Assembly (NCBI GenBank): GCA_009693435.1 | Contig: SHXF01000085.1 | Coordinates: 1 to 18,198, forward strand | Direction of reading: 5' to 3' | From: Betaproteobacteria bacterium | GTDB taxonomy: Bacteria; Pseudomonadota; Gammaproteobacteria; Burkholderiales; SG8-39 | Length of the DNA stretch: 18,198 nucleotides | Shown: piece by piece, positions 8,873-17,682 of the stretch | Numbering within the stretch: the stretch's first letter is position 1 | Layout: each line of letters begins with the position of its first letter | Position numbers and translations under genes: made by a program | The notes under the pieces: generated by a model | What the model saw: only the letters and a program-made list of their open reading frames with translations | Database searches by the model: none | What the model was told of the DNA's origin: nothing

Positions 8873-9661
8873 ATGAGAGTCGCGATCGGCATCTCCTATG
8901 ACGGAACTGATTTCGATGGCTGGCAATCCCAGCGATCAGGAAATACGGTCCAGGATCGTCTGGAGTCGGCGTTGCAAGAGATAGCGGGCATGCCGGTCCG
9001 GCTGATCGGCGCTGGCCGCACCGATAGCCGTGTTCACGCGCTGGCGCAGTTCGCGCACTTCGATTGCGACGTAGCGCGCCCGGATTCGGCCTGGGTGCGC
9101 GGCACTAACGCGCTGTTGCCGCGGCAAATTGCCGTTCAGTGGGCAAAACGCGTAAGTCCGGAGTTTCATGCCAGGTTTTCAGCCAGGTCGCGAAGCTATC
9201 GTTATGTGCTGTACAACCATGCGGTAAGACCATCCGTCTTGGCAGGCAAGGTCGGCTGGTTCCATCGACCGCTCGATATCGAGCGCATGCGCGCTGCGGC
9301 GAACATGATGCTTGGGGAGCACGATTTCTCAGCATTTCGCTCTTCGCGATGCCAGTCCATGAGCCCCGTAAGGCGCTTGGTGGAAGCGCGTATCTGTATT
9401 CGCGGCAACTATTTCGTATTCTGTTTTTCCGCCAATGCTTTTCTGCATCACATGGTAAGGAACATGATGGGGTGTCTTGTGCACGTCGGAAAGGGCAGCG
9501 CACCGCCCGAATGGGTGGCCGATGTGCTCGCCGGGCGTGATCGAAAGCTGGCCGCACCCACTTTTTCTCCCGATGGCCTGTATTTGACTGAAGTGCGTTA
9601 CGAGGATATCTGGGGATTGCCTAAACCAGTTCACATGATGCCGTTTGGAATCGACTTATGA
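8873..9661 (+). CDS. truA: tRNA pseudouridine(38-40) synthase
   Basis: TruA isomerises uridines at positions 38-40 of the tRNA anticodon stem-loop to pseudouridine. The product is 262 aa with the start YDGTDFDGWQSQ. The catalytic aspartate is Asp51 in GAGRTDSRVHA, and NAFLHHMVRNMMG is in the C-terminal half. The motif after the catalytic Asp is usually RTDAGVHA or RTDKGVHA; here the glycine is replaced by Arg. The stop overlaps the trpF start by 4 nt (ATGA), so translation is coupled. No clear Shine-Dalgarno precedes the ATG. Synteny with fimV upstream and trpF downstream matches Pseudomonas and other betaproteobacteria. Confidence 0.97.
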   Translation: MRVAIGISYDGTDFDGWQSQRSGNTVQDRLESALQEIAGMPVRLIGAGRTDSRVHALAQFAHFDCDVARPDSAWVRGTNALLPRQIAVQWAKRVSPEFHARFSARSRSYRYVLYNHAVRPSVLAGKVGWFHRPLDIERMRAAANMMLGEHDFSAFRSSRCQSMSPVRRLVEARICIRGNYFVFCFSANAFLHHMVRNMMGCLVHVGKGSAPPEWVADVLAGRDRKLAAPTFSPDGLYLTEVRYEDIWGLPKPVHMMPFGIDL

Positions 9662-10281
9662 GAACACGAATCAAGGTATGTGGTATCACTCGCGTTGAAG
9701 ATGCGGTCGCAGCTGCGCATCTGGGTGCAGACGCGATTGGCATGGTGTTTTGGTCCGGCAGCGCGCGCTTTGTGAATTTTGACCAGGCCAGGCGTATTGG
9801 CTCCGCGGTGGGTCCGTTCGTTTCCACGGTAGGGGTATTCGTCGATCCGAGTTCAGAAGAAGTGGCAGCAGCGCTGGATGCAGAGTGCTGCTCGGTGCTC
9901 CAGTTTCATGGGCGCGAAGCGCCTTCCTTTTGCAATGCTTTCGGCAGGCCTTGGCTCAAGGCATTCAGGGTAGGAAAGGGGGTGGATTTGATAGAATCCA
10001 TAGAACCTTACAAGAACGCTGCGGGCTGGATGTTCGATACTTGGGACGTACGGCTGGCGGGGGGGACAGGCGAAACTTTCGATTGGAATCTTCTGCCGAA
10101 GACCATGTTGCGACCGTTGCTTCTGTCAGGCGGACTGACTCCGGAGAATGTTGGCATTGCGATACGCAAACTTCGTCCCTGGGCTGTTGACGTGTCAAGT
10201 GGCGTGGAGTCGGACAAGGGTGTCAAGGACGTCTCGAAGATTGCAGCATTCATCGCTGGAGTAAGAAATGCAGATCAATGA
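9658..10281 (+). CDS. trpF: Phosphoribosylanthranilate isomerase
   Basis: TrpF performs the Amadori rearrangement of N-(5-phosphoribosyl)anthranilate to CdRP in tryptophan synthesis. The 207-aa TIM barrel has the general base Cys8 in [11 protein letters not shown]. The general acid is Asp127 in [19 protein letters not shown], and [10 protein letters not shown] and DVSSGVES form the phosphate-binding part. It is a stand-alone trpF, not fused to trpC as in enterics. It overlaps truA by 4 nt and trpB by 14 nt, so all three are probably translationally coupled. Confidence 0.97.
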   Translation: MRTRIKVCGITRVEDAVAAAHLGADAIGMVFWSGSARFVNFDQARRIGSAVGPFVSTVGVFVDPSSEEVAAALDAECCSVLQFHGREAPSFCNAFGRPWLKAFRVGKGVDLIESIEPYKNAAGWMFDTWDVRLAGGTGETFDWNLLPKTMLRPLLLSGGLTPENVGIAIRKLRPWAVDVSSGVESDKGVKDVSKIAAFIAGVRNADQ

Positions 10282-11479
10282 TCTACCAGGTACCCTGCCC
10301 GACAGCAGGGGTCACTTCGGTCCCTATGGCGGCGTCTTTGTCGCCGAAACGCTGGTGCATGCGCTCGACGAGTTGAAGGCCGCCTACGATTACTATCGAA
10401 AGGATCCGGAGTTCGTCCGCGAGTTCAAGTACGAACTCAAACATTTTGTCGGTCGGCCGAGCCCGGTCTACCATGCTAGACGCTGGTCCGGCCTGCTTGG
10501 GGGTGCGCAAATTTACCTAAAGCGCGAGGACCTGAATCACACCGGTGCGCACAAAATAAACAACACAATTGGTCAGGCACTACTGGCACGCCGGATGCAA
10601 AAACCTCGCGTGATCGCCGAGACCGGCGCTGGACAGCATGGAGTGGCGGCTGCGACCGTGGCCGCGCGCTACGGCATGGAATGCGTGGTGTATATGGGAT
10701 CGGAAGACGTGAAACGGCAGGCGGCGAATGTCTATAGGATGAAACTGCTTGGCGCACGCGTGGTGCCGGTAGAGTCAGGCTCGAAGACACTCAAGGATGC
10801 GCTTAATGAGGCGATGCGGGACTGGGTTACCAACATCAGCGACACTTTCTATATCATCGGCACAGTAGCGGGGCCGCACCCCTATCCCATGATGGTCCGG
10901 GATTTCCAGTCCGTGATTGGCATGGAATGTTTAACGCAGGTACCGGAGATAGCTGGCCGCAATCCGGACGCGGTCATCGCGTGCGTAGGCGGTGGCTCCA
11001 ATGCGATGGGAATCTTTCATGCGTATGTTCCAGACCCGCAGGTGCGTCTGATCGGAGTCGAGGCAGGGGGACACGGTCTCGCTTCGGGAAAGCACGCGGC
11101 TTCGCTGAGCGCCGGCCGGCCGGGCGTGCTGCATGGCAACAGAACCTACCTGCTGCAGAATCAGTACGGCCAGATTATCGAAACACACTCGATATCGGCA
11201 GGCCTCGATTATCCGGGCGTAGGACCGGAGCACGCATGGCTTAAGGATACAGGCCGCGCTGAATACGTGGTCATCAATGATGACGAGGCGCTGGAAGCAT
11301 TTCATAACCTGTGCCACTACGAGGGCATTATTCCAGCACTGGAGTCCGCGCATGCACTTGCCTATGCGGCGAAACTGGCGCCACAGTTGGCTGTGGAAAA
11401 AATATTGCTGGTCAACCTATCCGGTCGGGGCGACAAGGACATGCACACCGTCGCCGAGATGTCCGGAATTGAATTCTGA
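10268..11479 (+). CDS. trpB: Tryptophan synthase beta chain
   Basis: TrpB is the PLP-dependent beta subunit that joins indole, channelled from TrpA, with serine to make tryptophan. The 403-aa product carries the N-terminal [15 protein letters not shown]. The PLP Lys96 is in [19 protein letters not shown] is intact, the phosphate-binding loop is GGGSNAMG, and NLSGRGDKD is at the C-terminus. All are intact, so the enzyme should be active. The ATG lies inside the last 14 nt of trpF. A 240-nt gap separates it from trpA, longer than the other gaps in this operon. Confidence 0.98.
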   Translation: MQINDLPGTLPDSRGHFGPYGGVFVAETLVHALDELKAAYDYYRKDPEFVREFKYELKHFVGRPSPVYHARRWSGLLGGAQIYLKREDLNHTGAHKINNTIGQALLARRMQKPRVIAETGAGQHGVAAATVAARYGMECVVYMGSEDVKRQAANVYRMKLLGARVVPVESGSKTLKDALNEAMRDWVTNISDTFYIIGTVAGPHPYPMMVRDFQSVIGMECLTQVPEIAGRNPDAVIACVGGGSNAMGIFHAYVPDPQVRLIGVEAGGHGLASGKHAASLSAGRPGVLHGNRTYLLQNQYGQIIETHSISAGLDYPGVGPEHAWLKDTGRAEYVVINDDEALEAFHNLCHYEGIIPALESAHALAYAAKLAPQLAVEKILLVNLSGRGDKDMHTVAEMSGIEF

Positions 11480-11714
11480 TTTATCGGAAACCGACGTGCG
11501 CAGCACAAAATGCTCATATGGCATCGAGTTCGAACCCTGTAGCAGCTTTGATCCGGTTTGCGATGATCCGCATTGCACGCTGGCCCATGAGTCTCGAATC
11601 GAATGGACCCGTCTCGATCTTGATTTTCCGGATATTGGCAGACTGGGCCCGGAACAAGTGAAAGAAAGTGCGGGCGCTGCCGGTGCTGCGCACCCGTCGG
11701 TCTCAGCGGTCTGA
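11469..11714 (+). CDS. Doubtful small cysteine-containing ORF between trpB and trpA
   Basis: This reading frame of up to 81 codons fills the trpB-trpA gap and ends 5 nt before the trpA ATG. That is the spacing of an operon gene. No ATG is in place: TTG 11469 (overlapping the trpB end) and GTG 11496 are the candidate starts, and the frame stays open upstream within trpB. The peptide has four cysteines in a [10 protein letters not shown]...VCDDPHC arrangement, then an acidic stretch [15 protein letters not shown] and an Ala-rich tail. I recognise no family. Third-position GC, counted by hand at just over half, does not settle whether it is coding. Some betaproteobacteria have an extra gene at this spot, but I see no methyltransferase motif here. 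It may be non-coding or a remnant. Confidence 0.3.
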   Translation: MNSDLSETDVRSTKCSYGIEFEPCSSFDPVCDDPHCTLAHESRIEWTRLDLDFPDIGRLGPEQVKESAGAAGAAHPSVSAV

Positions 11715-11719
11715 TTGCC

Positions 11720-12523
11720 ATGTCCCGAATTGCAAAAACCTTCGCCGACCTTGCGGGACAGGGACGAAAAGCCCTGATTCCGTACCTTACTGCCGGAGAT
11801 CCCGAGCCGGGCATTACCGTGGGAATCATGCATGCGATGGCAGATGCAGGTGCGGACATCGTTGAACTGGGTATTCCGTTCTCCGATCCCATGGCCGATG
11901 GCCCAGTAATTCAGCGTGCCGGAGAGCGCGCTTTGAAACACGGGGTTGGATTGCCGCACGTGCTGGAAATGGTGCGCGTATTTCGCGGCCGTAATGACAA
12001 GACACCGGTGGTATTGATGGGTTACGCCAATCCTATTGAAGCGATGGGAGCGGTGGAATTTACCAAGCTCGCGGGAGCAGCCGGCGTCGACGGTGTCATC
12101 GTCGTTGATTATCCACCGGAGGAATGTTCGGAGTTCGCCGACTTGCTGCGCGGACGCGGCATGGATCTGATCTTTCTGCTTGCGCCTACGACAACGTCGG
12201 CACGAATGGCGGCTGTAGCGCAGCTCGCGACGGGGTATATCTACTACGTCTCCCTAACCGGTATCACTGGCGCCAGCCATCTTGATCTTAGCGATGTGGC
12301 GGCAAATGTGCGGCGCATCAGGGGAGCGACCGGCCTTCCTGTCGGTGTGGGATTCGGTATTCGCGATGGGGCGACTGCGCGTGCGATCTGCAAATTCGCG
12401 GATGCGGCCATCATTGGCTCAAGCCTCATTCAGGAACTCGAGATGGCTCTTCCGGGGCAGGAGCAGGCAAGAGTGGCGGCGTTCGTCCGTAGTGTGCGAG
12501 AGGCGATGGACGCGAAGCAATGA
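11720..12523 (+). CDS. trpA: Tryptophan synthase alpha chain
   Basis: TrpA cleaves indole-3-glycerol phosphate to indole and glyceraldehyde-3-phosphate and passes indole to TrpB. The 267-aa TIM barrel has the catalytic pair Glu49 and Asp60 in [18 protein letters not shown]. It also has [13 protein letters not shown], and the phosphate-binding GFGIRDG and IIGSSLIQ segments. Its last codons overlap accD by 4 nt (ATGA), so accD translation is likely coupled to trpA. The gap upstream may hold a small extra ORF. Confidence 0.98.
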   Translation: MSRIAKTFADLAGQGRKALIPYLTAGDPEPGITVGIMHAMADAGADIVELGIPFSDPMADGPVIQRAGERALKHGVGLPHVLEMVRVFRGRNDKTPVVLMGYANPIEAMGAVEFTKLAGAAGVDGVIVVDYPPEECSEFADLLRGRGMDLIFLLAPTTTSARMAAVAQLATGYIYYVSLTGITGASHLDLSDVAANVRRIRGATGLPVGVGFGIRDGATARAICKFADAAIIGSSLIQELEMALPGQEQARVAAFVRSVREAMDAKQ

Positions 12524-13389
12524 GCTGGCTGCAGAAGCTGTTGCCGCCCAAGATCAATCGCACCGTCAGCGGTTCGAAAAAAAACGTACCCGAAGGACTC
12601 TGGAGCAAGTGCCCGGCTTGCGCTGCCGTGCTATATGCCGCCGACCTCGAAAAGAACGCCAATGTTTGTCCGAAGTGCACGTACCATAACCGAATCAGTG
12701 CACGGCTGAGACTGGATCTGCTCCTTGACCCCGAGGGTAGATTCGAAATTGGCGCAGAAGTCCTTCCAGTCGACAGCCTTAAGTTCAAGGACAGTAAGCG
12801 GTATCCTCAGCGCCTCGATGAGGCGGAGAAGGGCACTGGTGAAACCGATGCCATCGTAGTGATGCAGGGCGCGATACGCCACATGCCGATTGTCGTGGCG
12901 GCATTCGAATTCGAATTCATGGGAGGCTCAATGGGGTCGGTTGTCGGGGAGCGCTTTGTACGTGGTGTGCATGTCTGCCTGAATCAGAACCTTCCGTTCG
13001 TGTGCTTCACCGCCACCGGAGGAGCTCGAATGCAGGAGGGACTGCTCTCATTGATGCAGATGGCAAAAACTACGGCTGCATTGACTCAGCTGTCGGCGCG
13101 CAGGCTTCCATTCATTTCGGTGTTGACCGATCCGACCATGGGAGGTGTGTCGGCGAGTTTTGCCATGATCGGCGATGTTGTAATTGCAGAACCAAGGGCG
13201 CTGATCGGATTTGCCGGTCCGCGCGTTATCGAACAAACCGTTCGTGAAAAACTTCCGGAGGGTTTTCAGCGCGCGGAGTTTTTGCTGGAGAAAGGCGCCA
13301 TCGACATGATTATTGACCGCCGCCAGATGCGCGAAAAAATTACGGCCCTGGTCTCGTTGCTGATGAAATTGCCAGCCGCGGGCAGCTAA
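12520..13389 (+). CDS. accD: Acetyl-CoA carboxylase, carboxyltransferase beta subunit
   Basis: AccD, with AccA, moves the carboxyl group from carboxybiotin to acetyl-CoA, giving malonyl-CoA for fatty acid synthesis. The product is 289 aa. The N-terminal zinc ribbon is complete: Cys31 and Cys34 (CPAC), then Cys50 and Cys53 (CPKC). The crotonase-like core shows [30 protein letters not shown] and [15 protein letters not shown]. The start overlaps the trpA stop as ATGA. A 106-nt gap without a clear terminator separates it from folC, and accD-folC adjacency is conserved from E. coli to betaproteobacteria. Confidence 0.98.
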   Translation: MSWLQKLLPPKINRTVSGSKKNVPEGLWSKCPACAAVLYAADLEKNANVCPKCTYHNRISARLRLDLLLDPEGRFEIGAEVLPVDSLKFKDSKRYPQRLDEAEKGTGETDAIVVMQGAIRHMPIVVAAFEFEFMGGSMGSVVGERFVRGVHVCLNQNLPFVCFTATGGARMQEGLLSLMQMAKTTAALTQLSARRLPFISVLTDPTMGGVSASFAMIGDVVIAEPRALIGFAGPRVIEQTVREKLPEGFQRAEFLLEKGAIDMIIDRRQMREKITALVSLLMKLPAAGS

Positions 13390-13495
13390 CGAAGAAAACT
13401 TGCTATCTGCGGAGATTCCCTGCGATTCACAACGCATCGGGTTCTTGGGGTATTTTTTTGCCGTGTCCACTGCATTCCTGTGAGTTGACCGTCCA

Positions 13496-14785
13496 ATGAG
13501 CCGTCGAACCCTTGCTGGCTGGCTCGTTCACATCGAGCGGGTCCATCCAAAATCCATCGCTTTAGGCCTGGACCGGGTCGTCAAGGTACGCGATGCACTA
13601 GGGTTCCAATTTGATGGACCGATCATCACGGTGGGAGGAACAAATGGCAAGGGGTCGACCTGCGCGATGCTTGAGGCCATTCTCCTTGCCGCCGGCTATC
13701 GTGTCGGCCAGTACACGTCACCGCACCTGCTCCGCTACAACGAACGGGTGCGCGTCGACGGTCAGCCGCTCGATGATGCCGCGCTCTGCAATGCATTTGA
13801 GCAGGTCGAGATCGCCAGGGGCTCAGTACAACTCACCTATTTTGAATTCGGTACCCTTGCCGCGTGGGCACACTTCGCCGGAGCCAAACCGGATTGCCTC
13901 ATATTGGAGATTGGTCTGGGTGGGCGACTGGATGCAGTAAATGCATTCGACGCCGACTGCGCGGTACTAACCAGCATCGATATCGATCATGTCGATTTCC
14001 TTGGCGATACGCGGGAGCAGATTGGTGCGGAGAAAGCCGGGATATTTCGTGGCAGCAAACCCGCGATAGTGGCAGATCCGGTACCGCCGCTTACTGTCTT
14101 GGAACACGCGGCAGCCGTGAAGGCCGACCTGCAACTGTTCGGCCGCGACTTCGGTTACCAGAGTGACCCGCAACAATGGTTGTTCTGGGGAAGGGGTGGG
14201 AGGCGAGGGGGACTAGCGTATCCGGGCCTTCGCGGGGCGAATCAGCTTCTCAACGCATGCGCTTCGCTGGCGGCGCTCGATGCGCTCCGAGGGCGAATTC
14301 CCGTGGCCAGCCAGGACGTTCGAAACGGTTTTGCGCGAGTCGAGTTGCCCGCACGTTTCCAGGTGCTGCCCGGGCGTCCAGTCGTGGTGCTGGATGTTGC
14401 GCACAATCCCCACGCTGCCGCCGTGCTTGCACAAAACCTTTCGAATATGGGATTTTTCAGCCGGACTTGGGCTGTATTCGGCATGTTGAGCGACAAAGAC
14501 CGCATCGGTGTTTGTCTGGCACTGAAAGGCAGGGTAGACCACTGGCTCGCGGCGTCTTTGACAGGTGCGCGCGGCTCATCTGCCGGCGAGTTATGCAAGG
14601 AAATCGAGGCATCCGGAGCCGGTGGCACGATTGAGGAATTCGATTCGCCGCGGCGCGCCTACTTGAGCGCATCCGCGCGTGCCGGTGAAAATGATAGAAT
14701 CATCGTCTTCGGATCGTTCCATACCGTGGCGGAAATCATGGCCGTGAGAAGTCGTCCGACTGGGTATTCCGGAATCGGGTCCTAA
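13496..14785 (+). CDS. folC: Bifunctional dihydrofolate/folylpolyglutamate synthase
   Basis: FolC adds glutamate to dihydropteroate, giving dihydrofolate, and extends the polyglutamate tail of folates using ATP. The 429-aa Mur-ligase-like protein has the P-loop GGTNGKGST at residues 47-55 (Lys52). It also has LEIGLGGRLDAVNAFD, the metal-binding TSIDIDHVDFLGD, EKAGIFR, and the C-terminal DVAHNPHAA. All core motifs are intact. The next gene starts directly at its stop codon, which indicates one transcript. Activity towards both substrates is typical of the proteobacterial enzyme but cannot be read from the sequence. Confidence 0.97.
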   Translation: MSRRTLAGWLVHIERVHPKSIALGLDRVVKVRDALGFQFDGPIITVGGTNGKGSTCAMLEAILLAAGYRVGQYTSPHLLRYNERVRVDGQPLDDAALCNAFEQVEIARGSVQLTYFEFGTLAAWAHFAGAKPDCLILEIGLGGRLDAVNAFDADCAVLTSIDIDHVDFLGDTREQIGAEKAGIFRGSKPAIVADPVPPLTVLEHAAAVKADLQLFGRDFGYQSDPQQWLFWGRGGRRGGLAYPGLRGANQLLNACASLAALDALRGRIPVASQDVRNGFARVELPARFQVLPGRPVVVLDVAHNPHAAAVLAQNLSNMGFFSRTWAVFGMLSDKDRIGVCLALKGRVDHWLAASLTGARGSSAGELCKEIEASGAGGTIEEFDSPRRAYLSASARAGENDRIIVFGSFHTVAEIMAVRSRPTGYSGIGS

Positions 14786-15517
14786 TTGGCAGAAAACCAG
14801 GATGCAGTTCACCTGCAACGTCGCGCTCGTCGGCGTTTGGTTGGCGCGATCGCACTTGTAGTATTCGTAGTCATCTTTCTTCCAATAGTCTTGGATCGCG
14901 AGGAAAAGCCCGTCAGGCAGGATCTGACCGTGCAGATTCCAAGCCAGGACGCCGGGCGATTCAATACTCGGGTATTGCCGCTACAGGTGTCACCCAAGCC
15001 GATCGCCGTCGAACGCAGCAAATCGGAACAGTCGGATGCGGCCAGACCGGATGTGCAAGCTGTAGCAGCACCGACGCCGGGAACACTTGAGGGCACCGGC
15101 TCCAGGAACGATCAGGCGCGCCTTCCAAACCGCGAGGCATCTGGAACATCGGCAGATCGGGAGAGAGCGTCGGTTACAGTGACGTCACCTTCGATAGGGC
15201 AGGAAAAGGAGCGCCCTGCCAGCATGGATAAGGATCCGGCGAGCATTGCAGAGAACGAACGCGCGCAAGCTGCGCTGACCGACCAAGCGTGGATCGTTCC
15301 GCTTGGAACTTTTTCTATTCAGGCGAACGTTGAGCGATTGCAGGCGAGACTCGCAGCATCGGGCGTCAAGGCATATGCGGAACCGGTTGCGACCAAGCAG
15401 GGTGAGCAGATTCGCATACGGGCCGGTCCCTATCCAAGTAGGGCAGCGGCGGAACAGGCTCGAGAGAAACTGAAGGGAATGGGTTTGCCTGGCGTGGGCA
15501 CGGTTGCCTCTCGCTAG
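14786..15517 (+). CDS. dedD: DedD-like SPOR-domain cell-division protein
   Basis: DedD-type proteins are bitopic inner-membrane proteins whose periplasmic SPOR domain binds denuded peptidoglycan at the division septum. The 243-aa product has a short basic cytoplasmic start, one membrane span at about residues 18-36 (LVGAIALVVFVVIFLPIVL), and a long hydrophilic linker rich in Ser, Pro and charged residues. A C-terminal SPOR domain runs from about 168 to 243 (IVPLGTFSIQANVERLQARL, GPYPSRAAAEQAREKLKGMG). The start is TTG 14786, directly after the folC stop. This frame has a stop just before it and no ATG upstream of the membrane span, so TTG is the best choice. The symbol rests on synteny (folC-dedD-cvpA-purF) and domain layout. 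Confidence 0.85.
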   Translation: MAENQDAVHLQRRARRRLVGAIALVVFVVIFLPIVLDREEKPVRQDLTVQIPSQDAGRFNTRVLPLQVSPKPIAVERSKSEQSDAARPDVQAVAAPTPGTLEGTGSRNDQARLPNREASGTSADRERASVTVTSPSIGQEKERPASMDKDPASIAENERAQAALTDQAWIVPLGTFSIQANVERLQARLAASGVKAYAEPVATKQGEQIRIRAGPYPSRAAAEQAREKLKGMGLPGVGTVASR

Positions 15518-15542
15518 CGACCGTAGTAATTTACGTCTCGGC

Positions 15543-15548
15543 GGAAGG
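15543..15548 (+). promoter_or_regulatory. Ribosome binding site of cvpA
   Basis: GGAAGG lies 8 nt before the ATG at 15557 and supports that start. Confidence 0.6.
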
Positions 15549-15556
15549 TTCCGGCA

Positions 15557-16048
15557 ATGACTTGGTTCGATTACGGTGTATTTATCGTGCTCGGGCTCTC
15601 ACTGCTCCTTAGTCTGCTACGCGGCTTGATTCGTGAGGTCGTTTCGCTGGCCGGTTGGATTACCGCTTTTGTTCTGTCGATCATGTTCTCCGGAAACGTC
15701 GCGGCGTATTTGCCCGCGAGCCTCGGCCCCATGCTCGCGGGTCTGCTGGCGTATTTGCTCGTGTTCGCAGGAATACTGATCGCGACAGGGTTCGTCGGGC
15801 TTATCCTCTCGATACTTGTTCGCGCCGCCGGACTTGGACTGATTGACCGGTTGCTTGGGATGGCTTTCGGCATCACACGGGCCGTAGTGATCATCGTGGT
15901 GGCCGTCATGCTGGCGGGGCTGACGCCGTTGCCCAAGGAACTGTTCTGGCGTAATGCCGTGCTGTCAGGTCCGGTGGAAACGATTGTGATAGCGTTGCGC
16001 CCTTATTTGCCCGGTGGGCTCGCCGAGCGCATCAAGTACCGGGGGTAG
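15557..16048 (+). CDS. cvpA: CvpA family inner-membrane protein
   Basis: CvpA was named for its need in colicin V production. In gammaproteobacteria it is linked to envelope homeostasis and resistance to bile or stress, but its molecular activity is not settled. The 163-aa protein is strongly hydrophobic, with about four membrane segments (roughly residues 3-20, 27-50, 58-85, 98-125). It carries the family pattern DYGVFIVLGLSLLLSLLRGLIREVVSLAGW at the start and a short polar C-terminus after the last helix. GGAAGG precedes the ATG. It ends 4 nt before purF, and this cvpA-purF linkage is conserved across proteobacteria. Confidence 0.93.
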   Translation: MTWFDYGVFIVLGLSLLLSLLRGLIREVVSLAGWITAFVLSIMFSGNVAAYLPASLGPMLAGLLAYLLVFAGILIATGFVGLILSILVRAAGLGLIDRLLGMAFGITRAVVIIVVAVMLAGLTPLPKELFWRNAVLSGPVETIVIALRPYLPGGLAERIKYRG

Positions 16049-16052
16049 TGGA

Positions 16053-17564
16053 ATGTGCGGAATACTGGGAATCGTTGCCAGGACGTCGGTCAATCAGCCG
16101 CTATACGATGGCTTGCTGTTGTTGCAGCACCGCGGTCAGGACGCCGCCGGCATCGTCACTGCCGAGCACAAGGCATTTCACATGCACAAAGGACAGGGAA
16201 TGGTGCGTGACGTGTTCCGCACCCGGAACATGCGCTCGCTGCCCGGCGAGATAGGCATTGCGCATTGTCGTTATCCGACTGCGGGGTCTGCGTACAGCGC
16301 CGGGGAGGCTCAGCCTTTCTACGTGAATTCTCCGTTTGGCATTGTCCTTGGCCACAACGGTAATCTAACGAATTCCGAAGTTCTGAAACAGGAGATGTTC
16401 AAACAGGACTTGCGGCACATCAATACGAATTCGGATTCCGAGGTGCTGCTGAACGTGCTGGCGCACGAACTGGAGTTAGCCGCTCACGGGCAGAAACTTG
16501 ACCCGGAAACAATTTTCACTGCGGTAATGAACGTTCATCGCCGATGCAGGGGTGCCTATGCGGTCGTCGCCATGATTGCAGGATACGGCATGCTTGCATT
16601 TCGCGATCCATACGGGATACGGCCCCTCGTTGTGGGGCGCAACATGACAGCTGATGGCCCTGAACATGTCGTCGCTTCGGAAAGTGTGGCGATAACCGCA
16701 TTAGGATTCGAACTTGTTCGAGATGTGGTACCGGGCGAAGCAGTTTTCGTCGATGAAGGCGGTGAATTGTTCAGCCGTCAATGCGCCGCGAAATCCACAT
16801 TGGCGCCGTGTATATTCGAGTACGTCTACTTGGCGCGGCCTGACTCTGTTATGGACGGAGTGTCGGTCTACGAGAGCCGACTTCACATGGGCCGTCAGCT
16901 GGCAGGAAAAATCAAAAGGGAGATGCCCGAACTGGAGGTAGATGTCGTCATTCCTGTGCCGGACACGAGCCGGCCCAGTGCGCTGGAACTTGCTAATGGT
17001 CTTGGAGTGACCTATCGCGAAGGTTTTGTCAGAAACCGTTATATCGGGCGCACGTTTATTATGCCGGGACAGGCGATTCGAAGAAAATCGGTGAGACAAA
17101 AGCTCAATGTGATGGCGATGGAGTTCAAAGGCAAGAATGTAATGATCGTCGACGATTCAATTGTGCGCGGAACCACCAGCCGGGAAATCGTGCAGATGGC
17201 GCGTGACGCCGGAGCGAACAAGGTGTTTTTCGCATCTGCCGCCCCGCCGGTCAGATTCCCGAACGTCTACGGCATCGACATGCCCACCCGTCAGGAATTG
17301 ATCGCGACCGATCGCGACGAAGCGGGTATTGCTCGTGAAATCGGCGCCAATATCGTCGTTTATCAGGATCTGGAGGATTTGAAGCAAGCAGTGCGGGCGT
17401 TGAATCCGAAACTTACCCATTTTGAGACATCCTGTTTCGACGGCGTCTACATTACGGGGGACATTACCAGGGACTATCTTGCTTCGGTTGAGAATCAACG
17501 AGAATCGGCGCGCGCAAGCGAGGACGACCAGGACAGCAATCAGCTCGACCTGAACGCGGCATAG
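16053..17564 (+). CDS. purF: Amidophosphoribosyltransferase
   Basis: PurF commits PRPP to purine synthesis by replacing pyrophosphate with ammonia released from glutamine, forming 5-phosphoribosylamine. The 503-aa protein begins MCGILGIV. Removal of Met exposes Cys as the glutaminase nucleophile, which fixes the start at 16053; a GTG 39 nt upstream would bury this Cys and is rejected. RYPTAGS, NGNLTN and GAYAVVAM belong to the Ntn-hydrolase half. The PRPP loop VDDSIVRGTT (Asp367-Asp368) and PVPDTSRPSA are in the phosphoribosyltransferase half. Length and motifs resemble the E. coli type. The start lies 4 nt after the cvpA stop, so the two genes are co-translated. Confidence 0.98.
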   Translation: MCGILGIVARTSVNQPLYDGLLLLQHRGQDAAGIVTAEHKAFHMHKGQGMVRDVFRTRNMRSLPGEIGIAHCRYPTAGSAYSAGEAQPFYVNSPFGIVLGHNGNLTNSEVLKQEMFKQDLRHINTNSDSEVLLNVLAHELELAAHGQKLDPETIFTAVMNVHRRCRGAYAVVAMIAGYGMLAFRDPYGIRPLVVGRNMTADGPEHVVASESVAITALGFELVRDVVPGEAVFVDEGGELFSRQCAAKSTLAPCIFEYVYLARPDSVMDGVSVYESRLHMGRQLAGKIKREMPELEVDVVIPVPDTSRPSALELANGLGVTYREGFVRNRYIGRTFIMPGQAIRRKSVRQKLNVMAMEFKGKNVMIVDDSIVRGTTSREIVQMARDAGANKVFFASAAPPVRFPNVYGIDMPTRQELIATDRDEAGIAREIGANIVVYQDLEDLKQAVRALNPKLTHFETSCFDGVYITGDITRDYLASVENQRESARASEDDQDSNQLDLNAA

Positions 17565-17569
17565 CAACA

Positions 17570-17598
17570 TTGACAATCCCTGGCAGCGATAGTACTTT
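17570..17598 (+). promoter_or_regulatory. Candidate promoter for the metZ leader
   Basis: A perfect TTGACA (17570-17575) begins 6 nt after the purF stop. TACTTT (17593-17598) lies at the ideal 17-bp spacing and matches the -10 consensus at the key T, A and final T. Transcription would begin at about 17604-17606, right at the 5' side of the foldable RNA that follows. Confidence 0.55.
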
Positions 17599-17602
17599 CG
17601 CC

Positions 17603-17673
17603 TTGCGCCGATTTGATGAACAGCTTGCGGGCGCAGTGCCCGTGAATTTGGGGCGCAAAAATACGGCTAAAGC
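17603..17673 (+). promoter_or_regulatory. Candidate SAM-II-like (long-loop) riboswitch upstream of metZ
   Basis: Seen: P1 is TGCGCC (17604-17609) with GGCGCA (17630-17635). Its 20-nt loop starts with GATTT (17610-17614) and contains GCTTGC (17623-17628). A hairpin, GTGCCC (17636-17641) with GGGCGC (17651-17656), stacks directly on P1. An A-rich linker and GCTAAA (17666-17671) followed by GC come next. TTGC in the loop can pair with GC-T-AA in the tail, with one U left unpaired, and GC pairs with GC beyond. Known: SAM-II riboswitches are H-type pseudoknots with this P1 loop, a GAUUU-type L1 and a GCUAAA tail. They regulate methionine genes including metZ, and variants with longer loops exist. 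Inferred: this leader senses SAM. The P1-to-tail segment is about 30 nt versus about 11 in the canonical RNA, so the match needs a covariance-model check. Confidence 0.45.
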
Positions 17674-17682
17674 GCGGCCTCG

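Noticed and set aside
16014..16052. An upstream GTG start that would extend purF by 13 residues
   Set aside because: PurF needs an N-terminal Cys after Met removal, and MCGILG at 16053 provides it. The extension also overlaps the end of cvpA.
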